DNA from: Channa striata
Taxonomy: Eukaryota > Chordata > Actinopteri > Anabantiformes > Channidae
Direction: 5' to 3'
Assembly (NCBI GenBank): GCA_033026295.1
Contig: CM065180.1
Location: 22,981,023 to 23,045,022, forward strand
DNA length: 64,000 bases
Of this stretch, positions 25,067 through 36,545 are shown in pieces; the first letter of the stretch is position 1, and each line of letters starts with the position of its first letter. The notes under the pieces were generated by a model. The model saw only the letters and a program-made list of their open reading frames with translations, had not been told where the DNA came from and did no database searches. The translations under genes and the position numbers were made by a program.

Positions 25067-27593
25067 ATTTGGTTCACGAAGTAATTTGGAAGCAGCTTGA
25101 AGGTTATGAGTTCGCTGACGACTTTGAGCTGCTGTGCGATCACAAATCATTTGTCCGAGGGCTTAACCTCACAGTGCAGACGACGCATGGACCGAGTGTG
25201 AAGGCCCAGCGACATATATATTGAAGCCTCATTATGTCCATACTTGACGATTTCCTGTAAAGGTTGGCAGTCATGATGCATTTAATAACGCTTTTATAAA
25301 TGCACCCACTGCCTGCAACTACCGTCTGTTCTCTTGGCATCTTCCTCCCACTGCATTCTGGGAAGAAACCACGGGCTCTTTGTTTCCCCAGTAACACTAA
25401 GAGTCGGAATGATACCTTCATTACCTCGCTGTTCTCTAACTGCAGACTCTGTAACCCACCGCTGCTCACACACGACGATGATGATGGACTTTCTTAGCTT
25501 TAATACACAACAAACCGTAAACGTCTAATCGGTGCAGTCAGTTGGTCTGGGACAGTCCCAGAGTTCACTGTGCTACTTTTATCTTAACCAGTCTAACCAC
25601 GTCTCCACAATATTAATATGTGATAATAATAAAATATTCTCTGTCTGCATACAAAGGTACAAAGAGGAAACGGTAATATAAACAATTTTAAATCAATAGT
25701 TTGTTTGAGATGATGCCCGAAACACATTTTGTTCTTCTGTCACAGTGAATTGGAAAATAAATACACAGACTTTGTGGATGATCAGGTTTTGAGCAGGACT
25801 TGCTGCTACCGTGACGACCGACCCCGGACGGATGCTCAAAGCTGCAAAGGACTGGGCATCGCACACACGGTCTCGCACAGTCACACACAGACTCGGCTTG
25901 TGTGCAGAGGCGTAATGATAGATCTCATGCACAGGAAGCCCGCCCCCCCAGTGCGTCGCTTTCCATATATAACAAACAGCTGTATGTCTAATTATTCACA
26001 GCTCAGAGTCGACATATTCATTTTCTAAACTTCAAGGAATTAAATTCACAATCAGCTTCTTGGTCCTTCCAGCGTCTCTCATGGCTGATGTCAAGGCTCT
26101 AAACAAGAGAAAAAGCCTCGCACATTATTTTTAGACGCCCTCGAAGCACAAGTGTTGCACTTTATGCCCTGGGGAGTCGGCTCCCCTTTCTCCACCCACC
26201 CACTCACCAACAGGTTGGGTGAGTGCGATCAGCCGCCCCCGCTTCTCACTGCTGTGCGGTCAAAGAGGTTGTCCAGGTAACGTGTCTTTCATCACCTGTC
26301 GCCGCTTGTTCTGGGTCGGGCCGCGGTGCCACCTGTGGGTTTAGCATTGGAAAAGCACAACGTGGTGCCAGACGGTTCGAAAACGATACAGACTATAGTT
26401 CACAGAGTCTGAAGAGTTTCTCCTTGCTTTAAGCCTCATCTGTTCATGTGTTTTAATGCGTGATCCACTCACGAGTTGTGTGCACGGCTTTGACGTAACG
26501 GGCAATTTTTCAAAGTCGCAGCGTGTGTGCTGCTGCTTGCGATACGTCACGATAGTCTAATGTCTATTAAAAGGATAAATGAAGCCGCTACGGCACGCCT
26601 GACTTGGCACCGGAGATAATGCACATGCACCAAAGCTCGGCGGAAGTCATGCAGAGAGACGTCGAGAGATTGTCTTTTAGTGCCATCTTCTGCCGTCCCC
26701 CTAAATATCAAAGCAGGCAATAAACGTGAAAAATTGCCGGTTGCCTTTGTCCTTCAGTTTTCATGCAAATAACGCCATCGGCAAACCTGACACTTGGCAC
26801 GTAATGAGAAGAGGCCGGCGAGAGAGCGCGAGCGCAAAGGAGAGATAAGTGGAAGAATTGAGAGGAAGCTTTGTTCGAAGAGGCGAAGTGGTAAAAAAAA
26901 CCAGCAGAGAAAGAGATAAATGGAGTTGGAATGAAAGAAGGAGGGAGTCGGTAAGAAGACGAGCGCGACGGGCGCCTCAGCGTCCCCTCTTTCTGGAAAT
27001 AGAGACCATTATGGCGGCGGATTGGCCCTGGAGCCCTCACGAACATGTGATTGCAAAGCCTGGCTGAGGGGGCTGGTGAGTGGCTGCTTCAGAACATCAT
27101 GTACAGACGCAGGTCCAAACACATAATCTCACACACACACCACCTTCCACCTCCACAGCAGGCTGCACAGACAAGCCGCATGAATATGTATTACCGCATT
27201 TTATAATGAGTTCACACATTAGACCAACTCTCCGTTCGTGTTCTCACTCACGGACGCGTCGCCAGGTGACTTCTCCGCTCTTCGAAATGCAGCGCAGCGG
27301 TCTGCGACGTGGCCCGGTGCGGTCGGGGGCTCGGCGTCTACAAATGCTGCCACAAAGTGACAAAAAAACGTTGCTTCTTTTGACCTCGGCACGCGCAGTC
27401 TGCCCTCGAAACAATCCCAAATCCAGGCCGGCCTCATTGCTGCAGATTAGTGCCAAGGTTACGTTTTTGTGCTTCCTTTCATTTAAACAAACCGCAAAAA
27501 AAAAAACCAACATAAATGTCAGTTCTAAAAATGCATTAGGGAGAGCAAGCCACTGCTAGCGCTGTTCACAACCTTTCAAACTGAATTCATCAA

Positions 27594-27594
<1 letters not shown>

Positions 27595-27645
<51 letters not shown>
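27595..27645. repeat. (CA)n microsatellite
   Basis: About 25 uninterrupted CA units. Confidence 0.97.
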
Positions 27646-27648
<3 letters not shown>

Positions 27649-28799
27649 TGCTGCCCACGAGCGCCCAAACCGTTCTCGGCAGTAATGCCTCCTGTCCTGT
27701 GTGGATTTATTACTGTTAGAGCCGAATATGTTGTGATTGGAGCGGAGAGCTGTTCAGTCACATATATTAAACACAAAACCCCAACAATAAGCTGCCTGTT
27801 GGCTCACCTGTGAGCTGTTTTTGATTGACTGCAAAGCCAATTTCCCTGCGTGTGTGTGTGTGTGTGCAGTTAGTGTTGGTTCCATGCAGGACCCATCAGG
27901 ACTTGCCCTCTGGTTGCTGGTCTGCTTCTGACACATGCAGAGTTCGGCTGTGGACTCCCTGCTACTTATAATTGGGTGATTTATAGCCGCCCAAAACAAA
28001 GGCAGCCAATTAATGGTCTGTAATATGTGCGTCATGCCTCATATCCCCTGCTCTGTCAACTTTCCACCACCACAATATGAGCCATGTTAGCTTTGACGTT
28101 CATTAATTGCTATTACCCAATTTGTAGTCCATTTGGGCCCACTTAGACCTGGTTTTGTATGGTTGGGCTGGGTAACTAGCTTAAAAACTATGTTCAGACC
28201 TAATTGGCCGAAGCCTCGTTGCGTCTCTACAGTAACAAAGGCTAAAATGGTCATAACGAGACAACAGAGACAGGAAAGACGTGCATCTCCTTTGTTTTGC
28301 TGTGTTAGAGTCGTTTTCTGAAACTAAATGTAGATGGAAACTACTAAACTAAAACAATAGATTTCACTGTCCACTCATGTGCCGGGCCTCAGATTTAATT
28401 GGAGTATGTCGATACAAGGTGTGTATAGGACATAATAGGCCTTGTAACACACATTCCAATGGTCTGCTGGGTTCCTAAATGTGCAGCTTTTTGTCATGTC
28501 AGTCTTAGTTCGTGCATAAGGAGCTTAGGTGTTTTCGATTGAGGTGGAGTCACTGTGAGAAGGAAAGAAGAAGAAGTTGATAATGAAAAGACAAAGACAT
28601 ACATTGAAGGTACTTGGTTTGTCCAAATCTGCTGCTTCTTGGTCCTGGTAGTCCAAAGGAAACCCCTTTATACCATCCCAGGTCAAGACTGCTCTCCAGA
28701 ATGCACCCGCGTGTTTCCCAGTCAAAGATCAAAAGGCCCCCCCATTGGGGGGAACCCTCGATGGGATCATCGCTAATTCCCTGTTCCATCTACTTCTGA

Positions 28800-29200
28800 T
28801 ACTTGGCTCTTTGCCGCTCATTCGTACAAAAAAGAAAATGGTCAGGTCTGGAAGAAAGTGTTTTGGACTGTTGAAGCAAGAATCAATCTCTATCAAAATT
28901 ATGAGAAGGTGATCGGAGTGGAAAAGGTGCCACTCATCACCCAACTCGCCATCCCATCTGGTTCCGTTATGGCTCTGGGACGCATGGCTGCCAATGAAAC
29001 TCTGCCGATCACTCTGCTCTCTGGTTTCACTGCAGATGGACGCAAGAAGGTGCGTGCAGATTCAGCTGCTTCGAAACTCAGTGGATCGCGTTTCGACACG
29101 ACAATGATTCTAAACACGCAACCAAAGCAGCGGACGAATTCTCAAAGGACCTCAAATCACTCGAGCTGCAGAGACCACAAAACATGTCCGATTTGACAGA
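28800..29200 (+). pseudogene. Decayed Tc1/mariner-type transposase fragment
   Basis: On the + strand the translation around 28805-29070 reads AHSYKKENGQVWKKVFWTV, EARINLYQN, SGSVMALGRMAAN and ...GFTADGRKK. This follows the order of the catalytic part of Tc1-family transposases (FW.KVLWTDETKINLYQND, GGSVMAWACMAANG). After a frame change at about 29095 the fragment continues as HDNDSKHATKA (29097-29129) and LKSLELQRPQ, matching the family's DNDPKHT region and following WxxLQWPSQSPD region. The first catalytic Asp (TDET in the family) is Val (TVEA), at least one frameshift is present, the third catalytic residue region is lost and I cannot trace the DNA-binding domain. It is a dead, old DNA-transposon copy inside the grin2b leader intron. 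Confidence 0.75.
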
Positions 29201-29695
29201 CCTCGGGGCGTCATTAGATTCACTCGACAGTCTGAACGGTGCATTTTTAACAGTTTCTGGCAGATTGTTTCAAGTAAAACCTCTCAGAGCAGATCCTGGT
29301 TGGTACAAGCAGGGAAAGATGATCTTTTGTGTGAAAACGTCATTGCGTTCTCACTTTCATTCCTAAACAGACAGTAGGAATGTGTCCGTAGGGATTGGGA
29401 CCTCCGGGGTCCCTGAGGCTTTCCGCCGCCCACCCGTGTGTAACTGACACGGTTGCTGTGTGCGCTGGTGTGGCTAATAGAGCAGATGTTGGGTGAGCGG
29501 CGAGGGCTGGCGGTCGGCGAAATGGGGTCATTTACTGTCATAACCTCGCTTGTACAATCTACGGTGTAACGCGGTGGCTTTTGTGTGTCTTCATGAGACA
29601 CGCTGGGACTCACCGTGGGACTTCTTAATGGCCTCGTCTTCTGAATGATCATTCGAGTTACACACTGCGTTGGGTAATATAATCTGTAACCTGGA

Positions 29696-29850
29696 AGTGT
29701 GTGTGTGTGTGTACATGTGTGTGTGTATGTTCCTGTGGGAGCGAGTGTGTGTTGTGTGATGTGTAAAATTCACCCACGTTAAGGATGCTACTGTACACCA
29801 GCATTTACATGATCAATACTCACTGCAAAGCGTGTGTGTGTGTGTGTGTC
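29696..29850. repeat. Clustered short (GT)n tracts
   Basis: Short GT runs occur at 29698-29711, 29716-29730 and 29831-29849. Confidence 0.9.
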
Positions 29851-29937
29851 TGTACATGAGCACATGTACTGTAGGCCTATTTTAATTGTTGCCATGGAAA
29901 CAGAGTGCTGGCACACAAGTCCAGATTCAAAGCGGGC

Positions 29938-30190
29938 GCCTCTCTCTCTCGCTCTCTCTCGCTCTCTCTCGCTCTGCTCGCCGTCTTTCTTCCTCCTCTC
30001 TCGCCTTTTCTCTGCGTTCTGTCGCTCCCTCCTTCTCCTCCTCTCCCTTTTCTTTTATCTTTCTCACGTCTCACCGAGCTCCTCCTCACTTTATGCTCGC
30101 TCTCGTTTCCTCCCCCTTCCTCCTCCCTCCTCGTTGTGTCTCCTCGTGCCTCTCGTCATCCCTCCCCTCCTACCTCTCCATCCTTCCTGG
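29938..30190. repeat. Pyrimidine-rich tract with 10-nt tandem units
   Basis: The tract begins with about three units of gctctctctc (29941-29976) and continues as C/T-rich sequence to about 30185. The minus strand is correspondingly purine-rich. Open frames here translate to Ser/Leu or Arg/Glu-rich low complexity and are not genes. Confidence 0.8.
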
Positions 30191-30441
30191 AAAGTGGTGT
30201 GCAATTGACTATTAACACAGGGACCTGTAATTAGGGCTGACGAACCTCCAGCAATTAGTTTCCCCTAAAGAAGTTGTTCTGTCATCTCCACATACATCCC
30301 TTTATCCCTCTCTCAATCTCCGTGCTGCTTTTTTCGTCCTCTTTGTCATTTCCTGTCTTATTAGCTGTCAGCTTCACAGGCTGGTTATTGTTTTAGTGGT
30401 TTTGTTCTTCTTTGTACCGTCCATCTGCCTTGTTAAAGCAG

Positions 30442-30623
30442 TCATCTATGAGATTTACACACAATACACCGCTCACAACGAGTTTATGAGCAACTACACC
30501 CCCGCTGTCCTGGGCATCTCTGCCCACAAAACCGGAGTGAACATCTATTCCCTCCGACTCGACACCTACACGGACTATATGCTGATGAACCCAAAAGGAC
30601 ACCTGGCTTCCCACACGCTAGAT
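30442..30623 (+). other. Coding-like 182-nt segment, possible cassette exon
   Basis: The segment is preceded by a pyrimidine-rich stretch and aaagcag, and followed by gtaaac. It encodes 60 uninterrupted residues starting IYEIYTQYTAHNEF and ending KGHLASHTLD. Of its 60 codons I count 42 ending in G or C, while the second positions are mostly A or T, which is coding-like. It begins in phase 1 and ends in phase 0. It therefore fits the 10664-frame of the leader exon upstream and the grin2b coding frame at 31530 downstream. I do not recognise the peptide. It could be an alternative 5' exon, a relic of another gene, or chance. The open frame extends beyond both ends, so the borders rest on splice signals only. 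Confidence 0.3.
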
Positions 30624-31529
30624 GTAAACGGACTAGAACACACACGCGCAGCTTCGTCTCCAGCTGTGTTTGCCGCCGTCCTGCCTTCTCCCCTCTCCCA
30701 CCCGGCCCTCGCCTCCCCACTGCACATCCCCATTAATGAAAAGCCTTCTAAACAAGCACGGTGAAGAGGGAGTCAGAGAGAGATGGGATTCGGTCAAGTA
30801 GAACGTGGGCGGGGATGTGGAAGGATGGCGAGATGGACGGCATTGACCGAAAGCGCTAAACTAGGCCAGGAGGGGTTGAGGGAGGAGCACGGGTGTCGTA
30901 TCAAAGCTTTTGTGAGTTGCTCCGAGGGCCGCCGCCGTCAGTCACCTAATCAATTTCCCCATCGGCCAGTTTGCCCGTGTCTTGACGTGTTGCTCGTCTT
31001 GCGCCGGACAGTTTGTCAGTCATTTCAAGCCTCTCTCCGGTTTATAGTCCACGTGTGACGACCTTCGTTCCTCCTTCTGTTGCTCGCTCTCTCGCTGCCA
31101 TCCTCTCCTCTCCGTAGGCCGGCATCTCATCTGGAGAGAGCGTTTATATCCTCCATAACACCCAGCATAATGCAGTTTCTGAACGTTCCACATGAATTAT
31201 TGATTGGTGAGAGATCATACCTAAAGTATATGCTTTTGTACCGCATAACTGTGTGCTTGTGCACTATTTATGTGTCACTTGTGCGCCCTCCTTGTCTCTC
31301 TCTTCCTTCGTCGCCCCTTTTCGGTGCACTGACATTGATATGCACTGATTCATAAGATTCATGTAGCCTCTTGGCAATTCACTTTATTCAATCAAGGTTG
31401 CCTGCTGCTATGTTAACCTCTGTCTCCCTCTCTCCATCTTCCCTTTTTTATTTCATTTATTTTCTCTTTTTTTTATCTCCCTTTATCAAATCCCTACCAA
31501 CCCCCACCCTCCTCTTTCCTTCTTCTAAG

Positions 31530-32159
31530 GTATTACTTTCCCACTCGTCCATCATGCCTGTGTGCGGCTGCCGCAGCCCCTCCCCGCCTTGCGGCCATGC
31601 CGGGGCCTTCACCTCCACCCCCTCAGCCGCCCAGGAGCAAGAAAGGCGAGTCCGACCCTTACATCCACCTCCGCTTCTATCGATCCGCCGTCACACCAGC
31701 GCCTCTCTCTGCCTTCTCCTGCTGCTCTGCCTTCTCCATCTGCCCCCGGCCTGCCACTCGCGGAGAGAGAAGGGCGGGGGAGGCGGCGGCGGCCACTACA
31801 TCCCCATCCCCCAGCCGCCCCCACACCACATGGCCCTGCCCAACATTCTGCGTGGCCTCAGCATCGCGGTTGTCCTGGTGGGCAACTCCAGCGAGGTGGC
31901 GCTGGCGGGGGCCCGGGAAAAGGAGGACTTCCTGCACATGGCGCCCAACGTGGAGGTGCTGACCATGAATGAGACGGACCCTAAAAGCATCATCAAGAGC
32001 ATCTGCGACCTCATGACGGAGCACTGGCTGCAGGGCGTGGTGTTCGGAGATGACACCGACCAGGAGGCCATCGCCCAGATCCTGGACTTCATTTCAGCCC
32101 AGACCCACATCCCCATCCTTGGAGTCCGTGGGGGATCATCCATGATCATGGCTGCTAAG
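31530..32159 (+). CDS. grin2b: grin2b first major coding exon: signal sequence and start of ATD
   Basis: This exon encodes the N-terminus of GluN2B, the NMDA-receptor subunit. The acceptor is cttctaag before 31530, the donor is gctaag/gtagga at 32160, and the exon ends in phase 0. From the ATG at 31554 (A at -3) it codes for 202 residues. Residues 1-50 are Pro/Arg-rich and 51-67 form a Leu-rich hydrophobic core (LCLLLLLCLLHLPP) suited to a signal sequence. Residues 73-92 are Gly- and Pro-rich. From residue 102 the amino-terminal domain matches GluN2B: LSIAVVLVG, MNETDPKSII, ICDLM (Cys86 in human numbering), VVFGDDTDQEAIAQILDFIS. Ifenprodil-contact positions Ala107, Gln110, Ile111 and Phe114 are kept. 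The residue aligned with zinc ligand His127 is Arg (GVRGG). The N-terminus is about 65 residues longer than in mammals. Translation might instead start at 10686. The exon identity is near certain, the start less so. Confidence 0.93.
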
Positions 32160-33649
32160 GTAGGAGTCTCTCCTTTTTCAGTTTCCAAATGAATCTGTCG
32201 TTCTGAATACGGACTGGACTGGTCCTGATTTAACTTGCCCACCAATCCAGCTCCGACTTGTGGGAGCTCACCGATACCAAAACAGTAGCCAGCAGCTGCG
32301 GCCGATGGTCAGCTTGGTGTGTTGGAAACTCAGCCCAAGCATGATTTTAGCAGACGACAGAGGACGACACAGTGAAGTCAAAGATAAGGCAGAGGCAGAA
32401 CTTAAATCTCAGTTCGATTCCATTTCGATCGGCACTTGAGGCCGTGCTTGGCTCCGGTGAAATCTTGTAATTAAACATTAAACTGCTACACATGTTTTTA
32501 CCTATCACCAAAAGTACACTGCACTCTACAGTTCTTCACATTTGGAAGCAAAACATTTCTTAGTCTGAGATGCACACGTGTGCTGCGCATTCTGATCCTG
32601 ATGGTAACTTTCTTGGAAGCCATTTTGACTAGTTTGTCTGTTATAACGGGACAGACAGACAGACGGGGTAAGCCGGGGCGTCTGACTTGAAAGACAAGCT
32701 GCCAACAGAGCTGTCGCCAGTGACAGGATCAGTCGGAGATTGCGCCCGACCAGGCAGCTACTGTCGATCTCTGCCTATTTACTAGGCCTTGCCTAATGGG
32801 ATTAAGCAATCTGCTGCTTTATCTGTGCCTGCACGGGATCTGGACTTGGACCCTGTTCCACCAAATCAGCTCATTCATTCGGTACTTTGTGCATAAATGC
32901 AGCTGAAACAAATAACCAGTCAAGGAAAAAGTATTTCACGTGCTTTCTCTGCAGTGAAAGTCCGATCTTTTTTGAACGGCTGCAGAACTGGTTGCTCTTT
33001 GATCCAGGGTCCCAGTCTTGTCCCACACGTCAGCGTCTCCTCATTATTGTTTGTCTCCGGTTTGTCTGCTGACCCTCTGGGATCAACAGGTCGCTGCAGC
33101 AGCAGAGACATGAGTCGCGGTGACACTGCGAGGCCGTCGGCCGCCACTGAAGCACTTCTCTCTGTTCCTCCTCATCAGAGCACAAAAGAGAAATGGCAGA
33201 AAACCGTCCAGTCCCATTTAGAACTGCAGTCTGCACTGCAGGATGGTGCAGGCGTCCATACGTACACGCAGCTCCTGCCTTCCTGGCGCATGGACGAATG
33301 CATTACCTGTGACATTCTATGTCGCCTTCCATGCAGGGGATGTGGGAGGAGGAGGGAAGCTTCGGGCTGCTAGTTGCGGAGAGCACAGGCCCGTGTGTCG
33401 GAGTGTGTGTGGGGTTAGCATCACTCATTAAACAAACGCGCCCTAAGTGCACCGGGCGGCGGGCAAGAGCAGTGTTTTGTGGCAGATGCTTAAATGGATT
33501 TCCCCGGCCACAAGCCAGACTCTGGCTCTCCTGAGAGCTTCCTCCTGGCTGCACCGAGGCCCAGGAGAGTTAGGACGGGGCTGCGCTAAGGCTCAGTCTC
33601 CAAACGGATTTGTGTCTGCTTAATGGGCTGAGACAATGGAGTGGCGGAA

Positions 33650-34060
33650 ATACGATAGAGACGGATCAGACGGAGGGAGGGAGAGAGAGAGACACACACT
33701 GGGGGGAAAGTGGAGAAATTGAGATTGTGAGATTGGGTGGAAGAAATTCTGCTTTGAGTGAAAGCGAGGAGGGGAGGAGGCGTGTGAATTATTAGAGGGG
33801 ATTCGGTGATGGACAGATGAGGGTAGAGGACAAGGACTGAGTCAACAACAGAGGGAGAGACGGGCCGAAGAAAGGTGAGCAAGGAGGAAAAATGTCTGTG
33901 AAAGGATGGAGAGAGAGAAGTGACTGTGTGGACAGCAGAGATGGGGAAAAAGCGATAGAAGGTAATTGTGGGAGATAGAATTAAAAAAAAAAACAGTTAT
34001 GGAGCTTAGGAGAAATCGGGCCTGTGAGTAAGCGTCCGAGGAAATAGACTGACAAAGACT
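33650..34060. repeat. Purine-rich low-complexity tract
   Basis: GA-rich on the + strand with short gagagaga runs and an A run at 33983-33992. Open frames on the minus strand through it are Ser/Leu/Phe-rich artefacts. Confidence 0.7.
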
Positions 34061-34414
34061 GGGAAACTGGGGACGCAATATGAGGTGTTTATCTCACGGC
34101 CTCGCACAGACCCATCAAGACTGAAGGCCAAATACTGCTATTACAGTTGGCAAGACAACCCCTTCTTTTTCATTACACTCTCAAGGAAGGGCGATAACGG
34201 GGCGCAACGCAGAAGGCGGAGAGTACAGCGCTCGCATTTTACGTGTGGGCTGAATAGCAAAAGAATCCGGAGGAAAATGGTACGAGACAAGTCCATAAAA
34301 GACGCTCAGACTGTGGAGCTGAGTGAGGACTCGGGTCGAATCAGAATCACATTTTTCTGCTCACGTGCATCCAGGAGGAGGGTTATTTGGTATTTGTGGT
34401 GATGGGGAACATAC

Positions 34415-34437
34415 GTGTGTGTGTGTGTGTGTGTGTG
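34415..34437. repeat. (GT)n microsatellite
   Basis: About 11 GT units, immediately upstream of the repeat fragment at 34459. Confidence 0.95.
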
Positions 34438-34458
34438 CACAGTATCATCGCTCAAGGC

Positions 34459-34540
34459 TTAAAGGGCGACTTCACCAAATTTCAACTTGCTTCAATTCAG
34501 GGTGTAAATGCGCATTAATGATTTTAAATTTACAACACAA
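34459..34540 (+). repeat. MITE-like terminal fragment (family of 40010-40403)
   Basis: It starts aaagggcgacttcaccaaat, then ttcaacttgcttcaattcag and tgtaaatgcgcattaatgat. This parallels aagggcgacctccccggttt, tcaactcgcttcct and acatgtgcattagtgctttt at 40010-40090. Only one end of the element is recognisable here. Confidence 0.65.
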
Positions 34541-34958
34541 AGCTCTTTCTATCAGCGTTGCAATGCTGTGAATCTTCTGTTTATTTAGTGCAATTCCTGT
34601 TGGGGATGGAGCGAAACCTGAGCAGTAGCTTGTCCATAAAAAGTGGGACTTTAACAAGGCGAAGTAGGAGAAAGTAGGAGGGTTCAGCAGATAAAGGAGG
34701 AAGGCAGACAGGAGGGCTGGGCGGCGAGTTCGTGGACCGGCGGCATCGGAGTCCACGGCTGCGGGAGACAGAGAGAGGGGGCGGGGTTTGCAGGAAGGGC
34801 AGCAGCAGGTGGATCAGTGCACGGAGACGGGAAGCTGCCCAGTTTCTCAGGAAACGGACTCCTGAACGCTAAAAAGGTGGATAGAGAGCAGCTGTAGCCA
34901 CATCTGTGAAAGAGTCGACATGACGGAGGAGACGAGGGGAAAGCGTCCAACGTTTCAG

Positions 34959-34985
34959 TGTGTGTGTGTGTGTGTGTGTGTGTGT
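34959..34985. repeat. (GT)n microsatellite
   Basis: About 13 GT units. Confidence 0.95.
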
Positions 34986-35947
34986 TAGCTCGCCAACATG
35001 GCAGCACTTGCCAGTCTTTTGTCAGTAGTGCTTTCCAGCACCACCCTGCTCGTTGTCCCTCTACAGCGTGTGTTGGACGCCACTAATCAGTGTGATCTGA
35101 AGCTTTGGCTAATGCTCCTATCATGAAGACATGCAGAGCCGTTTTCCTCAGCTTGTCTCGAAGGTGCGGCTTTGTAGCTCTACAAATAGCTGTAGTTGTA
35201 GCCGGTCACCCCGGGGCCGCCTCACAATACCAACAGCGAGCTAATCTGTGCGCCGCCGCCGTAGATTCGCGGAGAGATTGCGTGCACTCGTGCACCGGAT
35301 TTCCACGTACGGTCGTCGGCAATTAACGGAGACAGAGAACACAGGCGGCCTGAGGGAAGCCGTGGGAAGATGTGATAACAGCTGCACACGTGCAAACATG
35401 CATGGCGACACGAAGAGACAGACACACTCGTGTTTGTAAGACGTGAGTTACAAGGACAATTAGTGTGCAGATATTGAATAGATAATGGCACGTCACACAC
35501 ACACACGGGCCCGTTCTCCGCCATCTTTTGTGGAACTGGCAGCCTTCTCCAGGAACAAAACAGCGGGACGCGATCAATTAACTTTTGCCCGAATAACGCC
35601 GGCCTTTCAGCGCTTCAAACGTGGCCGTTTGCCCGTGGGCGTCCGAGCCTTTTGTGAGAAAAGAAAAAAGAGCCGTTTTTGTGCGTCTCTGTGTGTTCTC
35701 TGCGTGTGCTCGGGGCGCGTGTGCTAATTCTTCAGGCCGGATGATCGTGTGGAGCTGGTGTTGAACTGTGTCCAGGGATAATCGTTGCAGTTGAACCGTT
35801 TAATCGCGGCGCAGAAGAGCAATTAATGCTCATACCTCATTTTCCAAGGAGCCACGTTCCCTTTGCTCCTCTGCATTTATGTGTTCACTCCAAAGTTCAA
35901 GTTTTTCATTTTTCATCCCAAACACGTGAGCATCGTCCACCGTTGAG

Positions 35948-35986
35948 GCGTCCTCCCTCGCTGCGTCCTCCCTCGCTGCGTCCTCC
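35948..35986. repeat. 15-nt tandem repeat
   Basis: The unit gcgtcctccctcgct is present 2.6 times with no mismatches. Confidence 0.9.
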
Positions 35987-36467
35987 GGGGAAAGTAAACG
36001 CGCCTGCATTTATATTCCCAATGAATGTAGCGGCGATGGCGAGCTCCCGTTCCGTTAATGTGATGCAGCGTTCTGCTTGGCAGCACCGAGTCGCTGCTGA
36101 AGCACAGGCGCAATTAAGAGCGTTTGAAACCGATAAGAGAATTAAACGCGAGTGTTCCTGTGCCCGACGTCTCTCTTTGTCTCCTTTCATCTCTCGTTCA
36201 CTCTGTTCCCGTCTCTTTCTCATCTTTCTCCCCCGTAATTGTTTAGTTCATTCATGGGTTTTCTGGCCGTGTCCAGTGAGGCGCACTAAACCCGCTCGTA
36301 ACGTCTTTCTGATCCGTCCTTTCATCCCGGATGCTGCGGCCTTTGTCCAGCTTCAGTCCCTGTTGCTTCGTTGTTAGCAGTTTTCACAGTCTGTGTGGAT
36401 TCAGACGTCTGTGTCTTCCGCTGCAAAAGCTGGATTTATTTTACAGAATCTTAATATAAAAGAACAA

Positions 36468-36545
36468 ACTAGGGCTGCATGTGACGATTATGTTTTCAAT
36501 GATTAGTTTCCAAATTTTCAACCAATATAACAAATAATTTGCTCC
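36468..36545 (+). repeat. MITE-like 'agggctgca' terminal fragment
   Basis: The run ctagggctgcatgtgacgat, tatgttttcaatgattagtt resembles the terminus of a common teleost hAT-type nonautonomous element. It is a diverged copy of the family seen in reverse orientation at 14594-14634. The element may continue past 36545 but I cannot define its end. Confidence 0.55.

Larger units (their letters stand above)
10713..31529 (+). other. Putative grin2b leader intron (about 20.8 kb)
   Basis: Noncoding DNA between the leader exon and the first major coding exon, beginning gtaaga and ending cttctaag. It contains interspersed repeats, microsatellites, a decayed Tc1-type transposase (28800-29200), a pyrimidine tract (29938-30190) and a coding-like 182-nt segment (30442-30623), each listed separately. 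Several mixed-composition stretches with no simple repeats (for example 21040-21330 and 22960-23180) look like candidate conserved noncoding elements. Apart from these I see nothing gene-like. Confidence 0.6.

Noticed and set aside
31371..31553. In-frame extension of the first grin2b coding exon upstream of 31554, including an ATG near 31410
   Set aside because: It translates to Ser/Phe/Leu/Pro-rich low complexity because it is the pyrimidine-rich tract of a 3' splice site. The AG at 31528-31529 is a better exon border.
31562..31972. 136-codon frame overlapping the grin2b exon
   Set aside because: An Arg/Pro/Gly-rich shadow of the GC-rich receptor exon. I keep it only as the possible continuation of an upstream ORF, not as a gene.
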